Assembly (NCBI GenBank): GCA_021162285.1
Contig: JAGGYZ010000329.1
Coordinates: 1 to 45,472 of the forward strand
Direction: 5' to 3'
DNA: 45,472 bases
From: Candidatus Fermentibacteraceae bacterium
GTDB taxonomy: Bacteria > Fermentibacterota > Fermentibacteria > Fermentibacterales > JCC-6
The notes under the pieces were generated by a model. The model worked only from the letters and a program-made list of their open reading frames with translations. It did not search any database and had not been told where the DNA came from. Position numbers and translations under genes: made by a program. Every line of letters begins with the position of its first letter. The stretch's first letter is position 1. Of the stretch, positions 22,078 to 30,460 are shown piece by piece.

Positions 22078-24288
22078 TTGAGTACCCCCCAGAAGGAAAG
22101 TGCTGCAAAGTTTGGAACCTTTCTCGGCGTTTACACGCCCAGTGTTCTGACAATACTGGGTCTTGTTCTTTACCTGAGGATTGGATGGATTGTTGGAAAC
22201 CTTGGTCTCCCCAAAACAATTCTGATAGTTCTTGTTTCCAGCTCTATTACATTTATCACCGGGTTGAGTGCCTCAGCAATTGCCACAAATATCAAGATCG
22301 GTGTCGGCGGTGAGTACTACATGATCTCACACAGCCTGGGTCTTGAGTTCGGAGGAGCAATCGGCATCCCCCTGTACCTCTGCCGTACCCTGAGCCTGAC
22401 CTTCTACAGCTACGGACTTGCTGAAGGTGTTTCGCTGATGATGACAAACTTGTGGGGACCTCTCCCCGGTTTTGCTGTTCCAGCAATTGCAGCAACCATC
22501 ATAATCGTGGTTACAGCACTATCAGGCAGAAGTGCTTCTCTGGCACTGAAGCTTCAGGTTCCCATAATGATAGCAGTTGTACTTTCCATTGCGGCGCTTG
22601 TTGCAGGTGCTGTTTCTTCCGGTTTCAGGGCACCGGAAATGGTATCCACATACAGAACAGCTCCACACGGTTTGTGGTATGTATTTGCCATTTTCTTTCC
22701 TGCTGTAACCGGCTTCACGGCAGGAATCGGAATGAGTGGCGACCTGAAAGATTCCAGCAGAAGTATTCCAAGGGGAACGCTGCTGGCTGTTCTGACTGGA
22801 ACGGTTATCTATGTTCTTGTTCCCGTTGTGTTTTCTGTAACCAGATCAGTAAGTTTTGAAGCACTGGCACAGCCTGGTGTGAGAGCCTGGACAACAACAG
22901 CTTTTCTCGGGAGCATACTGGTGTTTGCCGGTATGTGGGGGGCAATACTTTCATCTGCATTTGGAAGCATTCTCACAGGACCAAGGGTATTACAGGCACT
23001 TTCGGAAGACGGCCTTGCTCCAGGGTTTCTTTCGCGGCTGTCTGAAAGAGGACAACCTTCAGTTGCCACATGGATTACAGGCATACTGGCTCTTGCTGCA
23101 GTTCTGCTTGGTTCTCTTAATGCAGTCGCACAGTTTGTAACAATTCTGTTTCTTACTCTGTACGTTATCATCAACTTCAGTGCTGCTGTGGAAAAACTTG
23201 TAAGAGATCCTTCCTATCGGCCCACTATAGATGTTCCGTGGTATGTGTCTGTACTGGGATCGCTGGGTGCCGTTGTCGTGATGCTTCTGCTCAACCCTTT
23301 TGCCTGTATGGTCGCCATTGTGATTGAAGTGGGTATCTACATGATACTTCGCAGAAAAGCTTTCAGAAAGAGATGGGGGGATGTCAGGGCAGGTTTCTGG
23401 TTCGCCCTGACCAGATACTCACTTATCAAACTGGAGGATCACCACATAGAACCGAGAAACTGGCGGCCCAACATTACAGTGTTTGCAGAAGAGATAGAAA
23501 AAGAGATCGATCTGGTATACCTTGCAACATGCTTCAACAGGAAAAGAGGAGTTGTAAGTGTCTGCAGGATACTGGAGGGACGACTCAGCAGGGAGAGTCT
23601 CGATATTGATAAAATGGAATCAGTGATGAAGGAAGTGCTGTTCGATCACGGTATTTCAGCCTTCTGTGAGGTAAGTGTTTCACCTGATTTTATTCAGGGT
23701 GCCATTGATGTGGCACAGATCAACGGTGTGGGACATCTGAGGTCAAACACTGTGATGTTCGGATGGCCAAGTGATGATGTGAAGCTTGATCTGATGCTGA
23801 TGATCATGCGAACAATTGCCACCATCGGCAGAAGCACAATAATAACCAAGCTGAGCAACTTGAAAGATCGGGGTTTTTACAGACAGATCGACATCTGGTG
23901 GGGAGGGCTTGAAAACAACGGAGATCTTATGCTGCTGCTGGCTCACCTGCTTCGTCTCAGTCCCATGTGGCACGGAGCGAAGATTGTTCTCAGATCGATA
24001 GTCGACAAATCCAGTGGGAAAGCAGGTGTTGAACAGAGTCTGGCGGATATCATCAGTTCTGTGAGGATAAAAGCGGACGCTGAGGTTATCGTTAACGATT
24101 CCGGGCTTGATCTTGCGGAAATAATAAAAGTCAACAGCGTTCAGGCTGACATTACATTCATGGGATTGATGATACCCGAAAGCGGACATGAGCAGGAGTA
24201 CAGCAGAAAACTCATTGAGCTTTCCGAAGGGCTGGACTCTGTTGTCTTTGTAAGGAATGCAAGCGAATTCTCCGGTAAATTGTTGTAA
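22078..24288 (+). CDS. SLC12-like amino acid/cation-chloride transporter (APC superfamily)
   Basis: A 736-residue membrane protein. The N-terminal 430 residues contain about 12 hydrophobic segments starting FGTFLGVYTPSVLTILGLVL and YLRIGWIVGNLGL, the hallmark of the SLC12 cation-chloride cotransporter group. NIKIGVGGEYYMIS follows. A soluble C-terminal domain of about 300 residues follows (RPNITVFAEEIEKE, then LVYLATCFNRKRGVV), also as in SLC12 proteins. Ion selectivity cannot be assigned from sequence. The TTG start at 22078 has a weak ribosome site (GGAACC). The gene stands alone after the importer operon and converges with the PpiD-like gene, with a hairpin between them. Confidence 0.85.
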   Translation: MSTPQKESAAKFGTFLGVYTPSVLTILGLVLYLRIGWIVGNLGLPKTILIVLVSSSITFITGLSASAIATNIKIGVGGEYYMISHSLGLEFGGAIGIPLYLCRTLSLTFYSYGLAEGVSLMMTNLWGPLPGFAVPAIAATIIIVVTALSGRSASLALKLQVPIMIAVVLSIAALVAGAVSSGFRAPEMVSTYRTAPHGLWYVFAIFFPAVTGFTAGIGMSGDLKDSSRSIPRGTLLAVLTGTVIYVLVPVVFSVTRSVSFEALAQPGVRAWTTTAFLGSILVFAGMWGAILSSAFGSILTGPRVLQALSEDGLAPGFLSRLSERGQPSVATWITGILALAAVLLGSLNAVAQFVTILFLTLYVIINFSAAVEKLVRDPSYRPTIDVPWYVSVLGSLGAVVVMLLLNPFACMVAIVIEVGIYMILRRKAFRKRWGDVRAGFWFALTRYSLIKLEDHHIEPRNWRPNITVFAEEIEKEIDLVYLATCFNRKRGVVSVCRILEGRLSRESLDIDKMESVMKEVLFDHGISAFCEVSVSPDFIQGAIDVAQINGVGHLRSNTVMFGWPSDDVKLDLMLMIMRTIATIGRSTIITKLSNLKDRGFYRQIDIWWGGLENNGDLMLLLAHLLRLSPMWHGAKIVLRSIVDKSSGKAGVEQSLADIISSVRIKADAEVIVNDSGLDLAEIIKVNSVQADITFMGLMIPESGHEQEYSRKLIELSEGLDSVVFVRNASEFSGKLL

Positions 24289-24301
24289 CTCTATACAGCC
24301 A

Positions 24302-24323
24302 GCCCCCGCCTTTCGGCAGGGGC
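24302..24323 (+). terminator. Intrinsic terminator after the SLC12-like gene
   Basis: GCCCCCGCC (24302-24310) pairs with GGCAGGGGC (24315-24323) across a TTTC loop with one mismatch, followed by CTTATTAT. It lies 14 bases after the stop of the transporter gene, between convergent genes. Confidence 0.7.
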
Positions 24324-24352
24324 CTTATTATCATGAAGAATTGTGTTACAGG

Positions 24353-26200
24353 TTACTGCTGAGTTTCGTGGGTGGCAGCGTAGTCTGCCCTGAGAGAGTC
24401 CATGGTGTTGTAGTACTGGTCTCTCTGATCCTGTATGTCGGCGTTACTCCGTATGGATGCCATCAGTCTGCCGAAGAAAACCTGGTTGTGGCCGTTCTGA
24501 ACGGAGAGATAGAAGCCTGCAAGCTGTGATGCATTGTCAGGAATCTGTGCTTCTGTGCGGGTTACTATTTCTGCGAGATATGAAACTCCATTGTTGCTGA
24601 ACGGGCCCTGAACCGTGTACTCATCTGCCAGTAGAGAAATATCAGCAAAACCTTCGCAGCCCAGAAGACCCCGGTACGCAGACTGGTCAGATCCAGCCCA
24701 CTGTCTTACCGATACAGGGTTGAACTGCTGTGTGTCATAAACCTCCATCGATTCAGCTGCAGCCCATTCATCCAGGCTGAGTCCGCTGCTTTCGATGGCC
24801 GAAAGAGCTCTTGATGCCAGAGCCAGAGACTCGTCCTGCTGTCTCCGGGTGTAGAGTTCGAGAAGTATTGCATTGTTATCCAACGCTTCCTGAAGGGTTA
24901 ACTGCCCACCTGGAATTTCTTCGAGTTTTCTTGCCACCATGAGAGCAGGGTACCCAGTGGTAAGGCTGGGTACATAGAACACAGGACCGATGCTGTCTGC
25001 CCAGATGGAGTCAGTAGCAAATGAGATCAAAGACTGGGGAATAGTTGCCGAAGGGGAGGTTTCTCTGCTGACAACCAGCTCGCCGTAATCAACAAGAGAC
25101 AGCTGTTCGTAAACGGGATACTCTGTGAGAAGAATGGACTCGGCACCTTCCTCAAGATCCCAGAGAGTTTCTCTTACCGTTCTGTAGCTTGGAAACAGAG
25201 GTATTTCCCAGTGAACAAGGGTAAGGGTATCACTGTCTTCAGTGGTGTCATCAACTGCACTGTTCACAGACAGAAGCTCCACTGAATGGCCTGCCATCAT
25301 TGAAGTCTGGTTCATGGAAGCCGCCAGAAAAGGTTCCGAAAGGTCACCTGTGGACAAGTCAACATCCCACCCGGAGAATCCGGCAAGCTGGATTCTTGTG
25401 ACAGAGAAAGTGTCCGGCATTCCTGTACCGCTTAGTGCCAGAGAATCGACCATGGCAAGGGTTGCCTCAATGTCTTCCTGCGTCGGTTGAACGGAAAATG
25501 TAGCGTATCTGATCGCTGCTCCGGGAGATGACACGAATAGATCCGTGTTTGCATTGTAGAACTCTTCGAGCTCATTTTCTGATGGAAGTTCTGGAGACGA
25601 GTTGAATGGAATGTACCTTGCTGAAACCGATGTCATAGCATCTCTGACAAGAAACTCAACCTCATCTGCAGAAATAAGGTTTTCAAGGGAAACTGCAGCT
25701 CCAAACATGGCCATGTCCGCCTGGGCAATCAACTGGTAAAGTGTAGACCTGTAATTTGGGTCGTTTTCGTATTCCTTCATGTAACCGTCGGGATCTTCAA
25801 TACCGAACATCTGAAGCTGTGTTTTCAGAAGAGCCTGCGCCATAGAAGGTTTTACCGGTTCCCATCCGAGCTGCTTCAGGTATTCATCCTGAAGTGTTCT
25901 GTCAACCATAATTTCAAAAGCAGAGTTGTTGATGTCGTTGAACATCAGTGCAAGCTGGTTTTCCGGGTCAGGGTCTCCCATCTGCTGCATCTGATTTTTC
26001 ATGTTGTTGTAAACTTCGTCGCGTACAGCGTCGTACGATGCAGGCTGAAGCCCTGTTCCGTTTACGGTACCAACAACAAGTTTGTCAACTTCAACGCTCT
26101 GGACACCCCCTCGTCCCCACTGAAGAAAAATCATACCAACGAAGATGACAACGATCGCAATAAGGAATATCTTTGCATTGTTTCTGAACCAGGTTAACAT
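24353..26200 (-). CDS. PpiD/SurA-like membrane-anchored periplasmic chaperone
   Basis: A 615-residue protein with a single N-terminal membrane anchor (IFLIAIVVIFVGMIFLQW) and a large periplasmic part. Residues about 40-200 resemble the SurA/PpiD N-terminal chaperone domain (GTVNGTGLQPASYDAVRDEV and NSAFEIMVDRTLQDEYLKQL). The ELEEFYNANTDLF segment is typical of the start of a parvulin region, but the expected parvulin motifs (FAELA with a GGDLG-like loop) are not clear. Only a degenerate piece, GFSGWDVDLSTGDLSEPFL, is visible. It may therefore be a chaperone with little or no isomerase activity. ATG at 26200 is preferred over one 54 bases upstream because MLTWFRNNAK matches the short cytoplasmic tail of PpiD and AGGGGA precedes it. 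Confidence 0.75.
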   Translation of the reverse strand: MLTWFRNNAKIFLIAIVVIFVGMIFLQWGRGGVQSVEVDKLVVGTVNGTGLQPASYDAVRDEVYNNMKNQMQQMGDPDPENQLALMFNDINNSAFEIMVDRTLQDEYLKQLGWEPVKPSMAQALLKTQLQMFGIEDPDGYMKEYENDPNYRSTLYQLIAQADMAMFGAAVSLENLISADEVEFLVRDAMTSVSARYIPFNSSPELPSENELEEFYNANTDLFVSSPGAAIRYATFSVQPTQEDIEATLAMVDSLALSGTGMPDTFSVTRIQLAGFSGWDVDLSTGDLSEPFLAASMNQTSMMAGHSVELLSVNSAVDDTTEDSDTLTLVHWEIPLFPSYRTVRETLWDLEEGAESILLTEYPVYEQLSLVDYGELVVSRETSPSATIPQSLISFATDSIWADSIGPVFYVPSLTTGYPALMVARKLEEIPGGQLTLQEALDNNAILLELYTRRQQDESLALASRALSAIESSGLSLDEWAAAESMEVYDTQQFNPVSVRQWAGSDQSAYRGLLGCEGFADISLLADEYTVQGPFSNNGVSYLAEIVTRTEAQIPDNASQLAGFYLSVQNGHNQVFFGRLMASIRSNADIQDQRDQYYNTMDSLRADYAATHETQQ

Positions 26201-26281
26201 TAAAGGATCCCCTCTGTTGAATTGAGGATGGAAAATAAGCAAAATGCCGTTCAAGGGGCAATACCCGAGAGGTGCTGAGAA

Positions 26282-27274
26282 TTGATAGTCAAGAACTTTG
26301 CCGTTATGATGAAGAGAGTCGAAACTGCATCCCCGGGAGATTTATTTGTGGTGTCCGGAGAAGAGTTTTACCAGTCAAACCGACTTCTTGATGCTTTTTG
26401 CCGCCGTGGAGTTGAATTGTCTTTTGAACCTGTCAGAATTGTTCCCGACGATCTGAAAGAGGCAAACCTCACTGCAGTGTTCAGCGAGGCATCACTTTTC
26501 AGTCCGGGGAAATATGTGGTAATCAGTGAGGTTGATAAACTCACCAGCTCTCAGAAGAGCGAGTTTGAGAAGCTTGTTTCAGGCAGTTTTGAACACATTG
26601 TGTTTTGCCGTACAGCAGGAAGGAAGCCCTCAAACATATTTATGACAAAACTTGAACGAGAGGGAACAGGCTTTGTGTGCTGGGAACCTTTTGCTGACGG
26701 GATGCGGAAATGGGCTGGAACACTTGCTGTAGAAGAGGGGATTACTCTTAACAGAGACGGATCTCAGGCCGCGGAAGCCATTGCGTCAGGAAAGCTGGAA
26801 AGGCTTGCGGATGCTGTAAGGCGCACTGCTCTTTTTCACGGCAGAGGGTCCGTTGTTAATTCTCAGGGTGTGTACGCTGCAGTACTCGGTTCCGCAGAAG
26901 CTACGGCCTTTCAATTCACGGCAGAAGTTCTTTCAGGAAACAAAGCGGCTGCACTGCGCTCCCTTTCTGTTCTGATTAATTCGGGAGAAGAGCCTATCAG
27001 GTTGCTGGCACTTCTTTACAGCCAGTGGAAACAGACTGCTGCGGCCAGAGAATTACTTCAAGCCGGGATATCAACGCAGGCGGCGGCAAAAAGGCTGGGT
27101 ATCCCACCTTTCAGATGGAGGAGTGTTGAGGCCCGGGCTGGGAGACGCGTAAACTATGCAACTTCCGAAATACTAGAGTCTTTCGCTGCTGCTGATCATG
27201 CGCTGAAAACAGGATCGGATGCTCTTGCCTCAATAGCGTCTGTTGTTCTCTCCTTGACATCCACTGGTAAATGA
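26282..27274 (+). CDS. holA: DNA polymerase III delta subunit
   Basis: HolA is the clamp-loader subunit that opens the beta sliding clamp. The 330-residue protein has the family layout: an N-terminal AAA-like domain without Walker motifs, opening with GDLFVVSGEEFYQSNRLLDAF, then FSEASLFSPGKYVVISEVDKL. The C-terminal collar domain has the typical EEPIRLLALLYSQWKQTAAARELL stretch followed by AAKRLGIPPFRWRSVE. TTG at 26282 follows GAGGTG. It diverges from the PpiD-like gene with 81 bases between and is probably transcribed with the next gene. Confidence 0.9.
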   Translation: MIVKNFAVMMKRVETASPGDLFVVSGEEFYQSNRLLDAFCRRGVELSFEPVRIVPDDLKEANLTAVFSEASLFSPGKYVVISEVDKLTSSQKSEFEKLVSGSFEHIVFCRTAGRKPSNIFMTKLEREGTGFVCWEPFADGMRKWAGTLAVEEGITLNRDGSQAAEAIASGKLERLADAVRRTALFHGRGSVVNSQGVYAAVLGSAEATAFQFTAEVLSGNKAAALRSLSVLINSGEEPIRLLALLYSQWKQTAAARELLQAGISTQAAAKRLGIPPFRWRSVEARAGRRVNYATSEILESFAAADHALKTGSDALASIASVVLSLTSTGK

Positions 27275-27334
27275 AGAAAGATATCGCAGTGTATGGTGAT
27301 TATTAAAAAACGGGTAATTGAGAATGGAGGGGTA

Positions 27335-28021
27335 ATGGCGCTGGAAAGGAAGATCCAGGATCTCCTGGCGAGACGCACAGAACTTGCCGAAAGGCTGTCT
27401 AATCTTGAGACCATGAAGCCGGAGACTAACCAGAGGGTTTACTCCAGAATCAAGAGCGATTACGATAATCAGCTCAATGATGTTCTGGGCAAGCTTGGTG
27501 CCGAAAAGGGTTCTTTAGAGGGAAAAGTCAGCGATCTCACAACGAAGATCAATGAACTTGAGCAGAAGCATCAGAACGAGGCTGACCTTGTAGAAGAACT
27601 CAAGATCAGAGCAAGGCTCCGTGAGCACGATGAAAATGATCCCAGTTTTCAGAAGGATCTAGATGCTGCGACCAAGAAAAGCAACACAACAGCTGGCGAG
27701 CTCGATGGTTTCCGTTCGGAACTGGGAGACCTGAAGAAGGTTCTTAGAGATGTTGAGGAAGCTACACAGGGTAAAGCGGCTAAAGGTGGTTCATCCAAGG
27801 CAGCACAAGCACCTTCCGACGATGACAGCCTCGATGAGCTCGATCTCGATGATGACGATATTGACTTGGAAGAAACGGAAGATGAATCAGTAAAATGTCC
27901 GTCATGCGGGCATATGAATCCTCCGCAGAAGCTTTTCTGCGAGGATTGCGGTGCCGCTCTCGATGAAGAGGGTGAAGAAGACGATTTTGATCTTCTAGAC
28001 GATGCGGATCTCGACATCTAA
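27335..28021 (+). CDS. Coiled-coil protein with acidic linker and zinc ribbon
   Basis: A 228-residue soluble protein of unknown function. ATG at 27335 is chosen because GGAGGGG lies directly before it; an in-frame start 42 bases earlier lacks such a site. Residues about 1-145 are charged heptad-like helices (ERKIQDLLARRTELAERLSN, EELKIRARLREHDEND) predicted to form a coiled coil. A Gly/Ser/Ala linker and a very acidic stretch (about 165-190) lead to a C-terminal zinc ribbon with CPSC and CEDC, as in rubredoxin-like or zinc-ribbon tails, then more acidic residues. The order suggests an adaptor. It follows holA by 60 bases and ends before a strong terminator. Confidence 0.75.
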   Translation: MALERKIQDLLARRTELAERLSNLETMKPETNQRVYSRIKSDYDNQLNDVLGKLGAEKGSLEGKVSDLTTKINELEQKHQNEADLVEELKIRARLREHDENDPSFQKDLDAATKKSNTTAGELDGFRSELGDLKKVLRDVEEATQGKAAKGGSSKAAQAPSDDDSLDELDLDDDDIDLEETEDESVKCPSCGHMNPPQKLFCEDCGAALDEEGEEDDFDLLDDADLDI

Positions 28022-28042
28022 AGCCGTTGTTGTTTAAGACTT

Positions 28043-28075
28043 CCGGCCCTGTTTACTCAGGGCCGGTTGTTTTTT
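28043..28075 (+). terminator. Intrinsic terminator overlapping the 3' end of asd
   Basis: CCGGCCCTG (28043-28051) pairs perfectly with CAGGGCCGG (28058-28066) across a six-base loop, followed by TTGTTTTTT. It ends transcription of the coiled-coil gene. Its loop and second arm lie inside the last codons and stop of the convergent asd gene, so asd carries the terminator in its coding sequence. Confidence 0.9.
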
Positions 28076-29021
28076 CTGCTACAAGTTCCAGAATCTGAAC
28101 TGCATTCAGAGCTGCGCCTTTTCGAACATTATCGGCGGTTACCCAGAACTGAACAATCGTACCATCTGCAGGGTGGTTTCTCACCCTTCCAACAACGGTG
28201 TGGTTTGTACCCTCTATCTGAACAGGCTGACAGCCAAGGTCCTGTATATCCACTCCCGGGGCTTTTCCAAGCGTCCTTTTTACTGTTTCAGCGGAGACTT
28301 TCTGCTTGAATTTTACAGTTATACTTTCTGTGTGACCTGTTACAACAGGAACCCTTGCACATGATGGATATACTGGAAATTCCACTCCCAGTATCTTCGG
28401 GGTTTCCTTTATGAGTTTGAGTTCTTCTGCTGTGTATCCGGAAGGTTCAGGTACTCCTATTTCGCATAGTACATTCCGGTGGAATGAGTTTACCTCTGGT
28501 ACACTGTTCTCCTGTCTTTCAAGGGCAGCTATACCTTCTCTTCCTGCTCCGGAGACAGCCTGGTAAGTAACGACTGAAACCCATTCCACAGCAGCAATAC
28601 TTCTGAGAGGACCCAGAGCCATGACAAGTTGTATTGTGGAACAGTTGGGATTGGCAATCAGTTTGTGATGATATTTTACTGCCTGAGGATTGACCTCTGG
28701 AACAACCAGAGGAACGCCTTCATCCAACCTGTATGCCGATGAATTATCTATTACACAGGCACCTGCCCGAAGAGCTTCGGGCACCCAGTTCCGTGCAACT
28801 TCGGACGAAGTCGCACCGAGAATAATCATGCCCTTTTCCCAGGAGGACTTTTGTATTATTTCAACTGTATGGGGGATACCCCTGAACAGCACAGTTTGAC
28901 CGGTGCTTTTTGCCGTTGCGAAGAGCCTTAATTCATGGACGGGAAGGGAACTCTCCTGAAGTACGGAAATCATTTTATCGCCGACGAGGCCAGTTGCCCC
29001 GACAATACCAATTTTTACCAT
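28053..29021 (-). CDS. asd: Aspartate-semialdehyde dehydrogenase
   Basis: Asd reduces beta-aspartyl phosphate to aspartate semialdehyde, the branch point to lysine, diaminopimelate, threonine and methionine. The 322-residue protein has the NADP-binding GATGLVG at 8-14, SSAYR, the catalytic cysteine in NPNCSTIQ (Cys127), the QAVSGAGREG segment, and RVPVVTGHTES with the catalytic arginine-histidine region. ATG at 29021 has GAGAGGTC upstream; this leader overlaps the divergently transcribed mltD-like gene. The last six codons form part of the terminator of the convergent gene. Confidence 0.95.
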   Translation of the reverse strand: MVKIGIVGATGLVGDKMISVLQESSLPVHELRLFATAKSTGQTVLFRGIPHTVEIIQKSSWEKGMIILGATSSEVARNWVPEALRAGACVIDNSSAYRLDEGVPLVVPEVNPQAVKYHHKLIANPNCSTIQLVMALGPLRSIAAVEWVSVVTYQAVSGAGREGIAALERQENSVPEVNSFHRNVLCEIGVPEPSGYTAEELKLIKETPKILGVEFPVYPSCARVPVVTGHTESITVKFKQKVSAETVKRTLGKAPGVDIQDLGCQPVQIEGTNHTVVGRVRNHPADGTIVQFWVTADNVRKGAALNAVQILELVAEKTTGPE

Positions 29022-29024
29022 GTC

Positions 29025-30455
29025 ATGACCTCTCTGGCTGGCTGGCTAAAGTATTTTCATATAACTGCTGTAATATTGTTCTTTTCGTCATGTTCAGGCA
29101 TCAGGCTTTACAATTCATCAGATTCTGCAGTTGATTCTGCGGAATCACAGACAGCTTCCGAAATCACTCTCTATTCGGTAAAGCCTCTGTTTCCGGTTCT
29201 TCACGGCAGTTCCGGAAGGGTAGAACCTTCCGGAACCATTCCACTGTACGCACCCCATCTCAGCGACCTCAATTACACTCCGGAAGGATGTCCGGCGGAC
29301 GATGGAACACTTCGGTTGCTGGAAGCCATTCTAAAAAGCCAGGGTGCACCATCAGACCTGGCGGCGCTGCCCTGGGTTGAAAGTAATTACTATGTAGGCG
29401 ATTACTCAAGAGTGGGGGCTGCCGGTCCGTGGCAGTTTATGAGCGGTACGGCCAGGCAGTTCAGAATGAACATGACCGATCAGGTGGATGAACGTTATTC
29501 CTGGACAGCTTCCACAAGAACAGCTTCAAACTATCTACTGTATCTGAACCGGATGTTTGATGACTGGCATCTGGCTCTTGCAGCATACAACTGCGGTGAG
29601 GGGGCTGTGCAGCGGGCGATCTCAAATGCTACCAGAAGAGAGTACGGAGTAATAGAGCTTCCCGGAGAGACAGACGCTTTCGTTCCCAGGTACTCTGCAG
29701 CACTTCTGGCCATCCGCCAGATGGAAACTGTTGAGCCTTCGCTCTCCGTTATTCTGGTTCCCCCGGGTCTTGATCTCAGACTGCTGGCTGCAGAGAGCAG
29801 TATAGATCCCGAATTCCTGGCAGAGCACAACAGGGGATTCTTGAAAGAGGTAACCCCCCCAGGTCTGAGAAACTGGGAAGTAGTCGTACCTACACTGCAG
29901 GCTTCAGTTGCATTCCAGACGGCGTGGTCTATACAGAGGGACAGGTATGTTGTAAAGAGTGGCGATTCATGGGCATCGATTGGGCAGGCCACAGGTGTAG
30001 CTGCAAACGACCTTATGGAGGCTAATAATTCGTCGATGCCCAATCCCGGAGGATCCATACTGTTACCGGAGAGTTCCAGGGTTCCGGTGAATTCGAGTGC
30101 CGCTGTCAGCGCCGGTTTTTTTCAGTATACTGTACGGTCAGGAGATACTCTGGGAGGAATTGGTGTTCTGGTTGGAGTATCTTCCAGAGAAGTTGCCCAG
30201 TGGAACGATATGTCTACTGCAACGATGATACACCCGGGGCAGAAGCTGCTTTTACGGGGTACACCTCCTGAAGGGTCCGGGGCGGTTTCAATAGTTAGAG
30301 CAGACAGTGTGGTTACTCACACAGTTGAGGCAGGTGATTCAATGTGGGCGCTTGCCAATCGGTACGGAGTCAGTGTAGAACAGATTATGGAATTAAACAA
30401 CAAGGATTCAGCAGCATTATCAATTGGTGAAAACCTGATCATTAAACCGGAGTAG
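29025..30455 (+). CDS. mltD: MltD-like membrane-bound lytic transglycosylase with three LysM domains
   Basis: Cleaves peptidoglycan glycan strands between MurNAc and GlcNAc with anhydro-product formation. The 476-residue predicted lipoprotein opens with MTSLAGWLKYFHITAVILFF then SSC (Cys23). The transglycosylase domain has the catalytic Glu in PWVESNYY, GAAGPWQFMSGTAR, and LALAAYNCGEGAVQRAI. Three C-terminal LysM repeats follow (YVVKSGDSWASIG, YTVRSGDTLGGIG, HTVEAGDSMWALA). ATG at 29025 gives the best signal peptide, but it lacks a ribosome site and lies three bases from the asd start; an in-frame ATG at 28935 would overlap asd by 87 bases. It heads a four-gene envelope operon. Confidence 0.88.
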   Translation: MTSLAGWLKYFHITAVILFFSSCSGIRLYNSSDSAVDSAESQTASEITLYSVKPLFPVLHGSSGRVEPSGTIPLYAPHLSDLNYTPEGCPADDGTLRLLEAILKSQGAPSDLAALPWVESNYYVGDYSRVGAAGPWQFMSGTARQFRMNMTDQVDERYSWTASTRTASNYLLYLNRMFDDWHLALAAYNCGEGAVQRAISNATRREYGVIELPGETDAFVPRYSAALLAIRQMETVEPSLSVILVPPGLDLRLLAAESSIDPEFLAEHNRGFLKEVTPPGLRNWEVVVPTLQASVAFQTAWSIQRDRYVVKSGDSWASIGQATGVAANDLMEANNSSMPNPGGSILLPESSRVPVNSSAAVSAGFFQYTVRSGDTLGGIGVLVGVSSREVAQWNDMSTATMIHPGQKLLLRGTPPEGSGAVSIVRADSVVTHTVEAGDSMWALANRYGVSVEQIMELNNKDSAALSIGENLIIKPE

Positions 30456-30460
30456 GTGTC

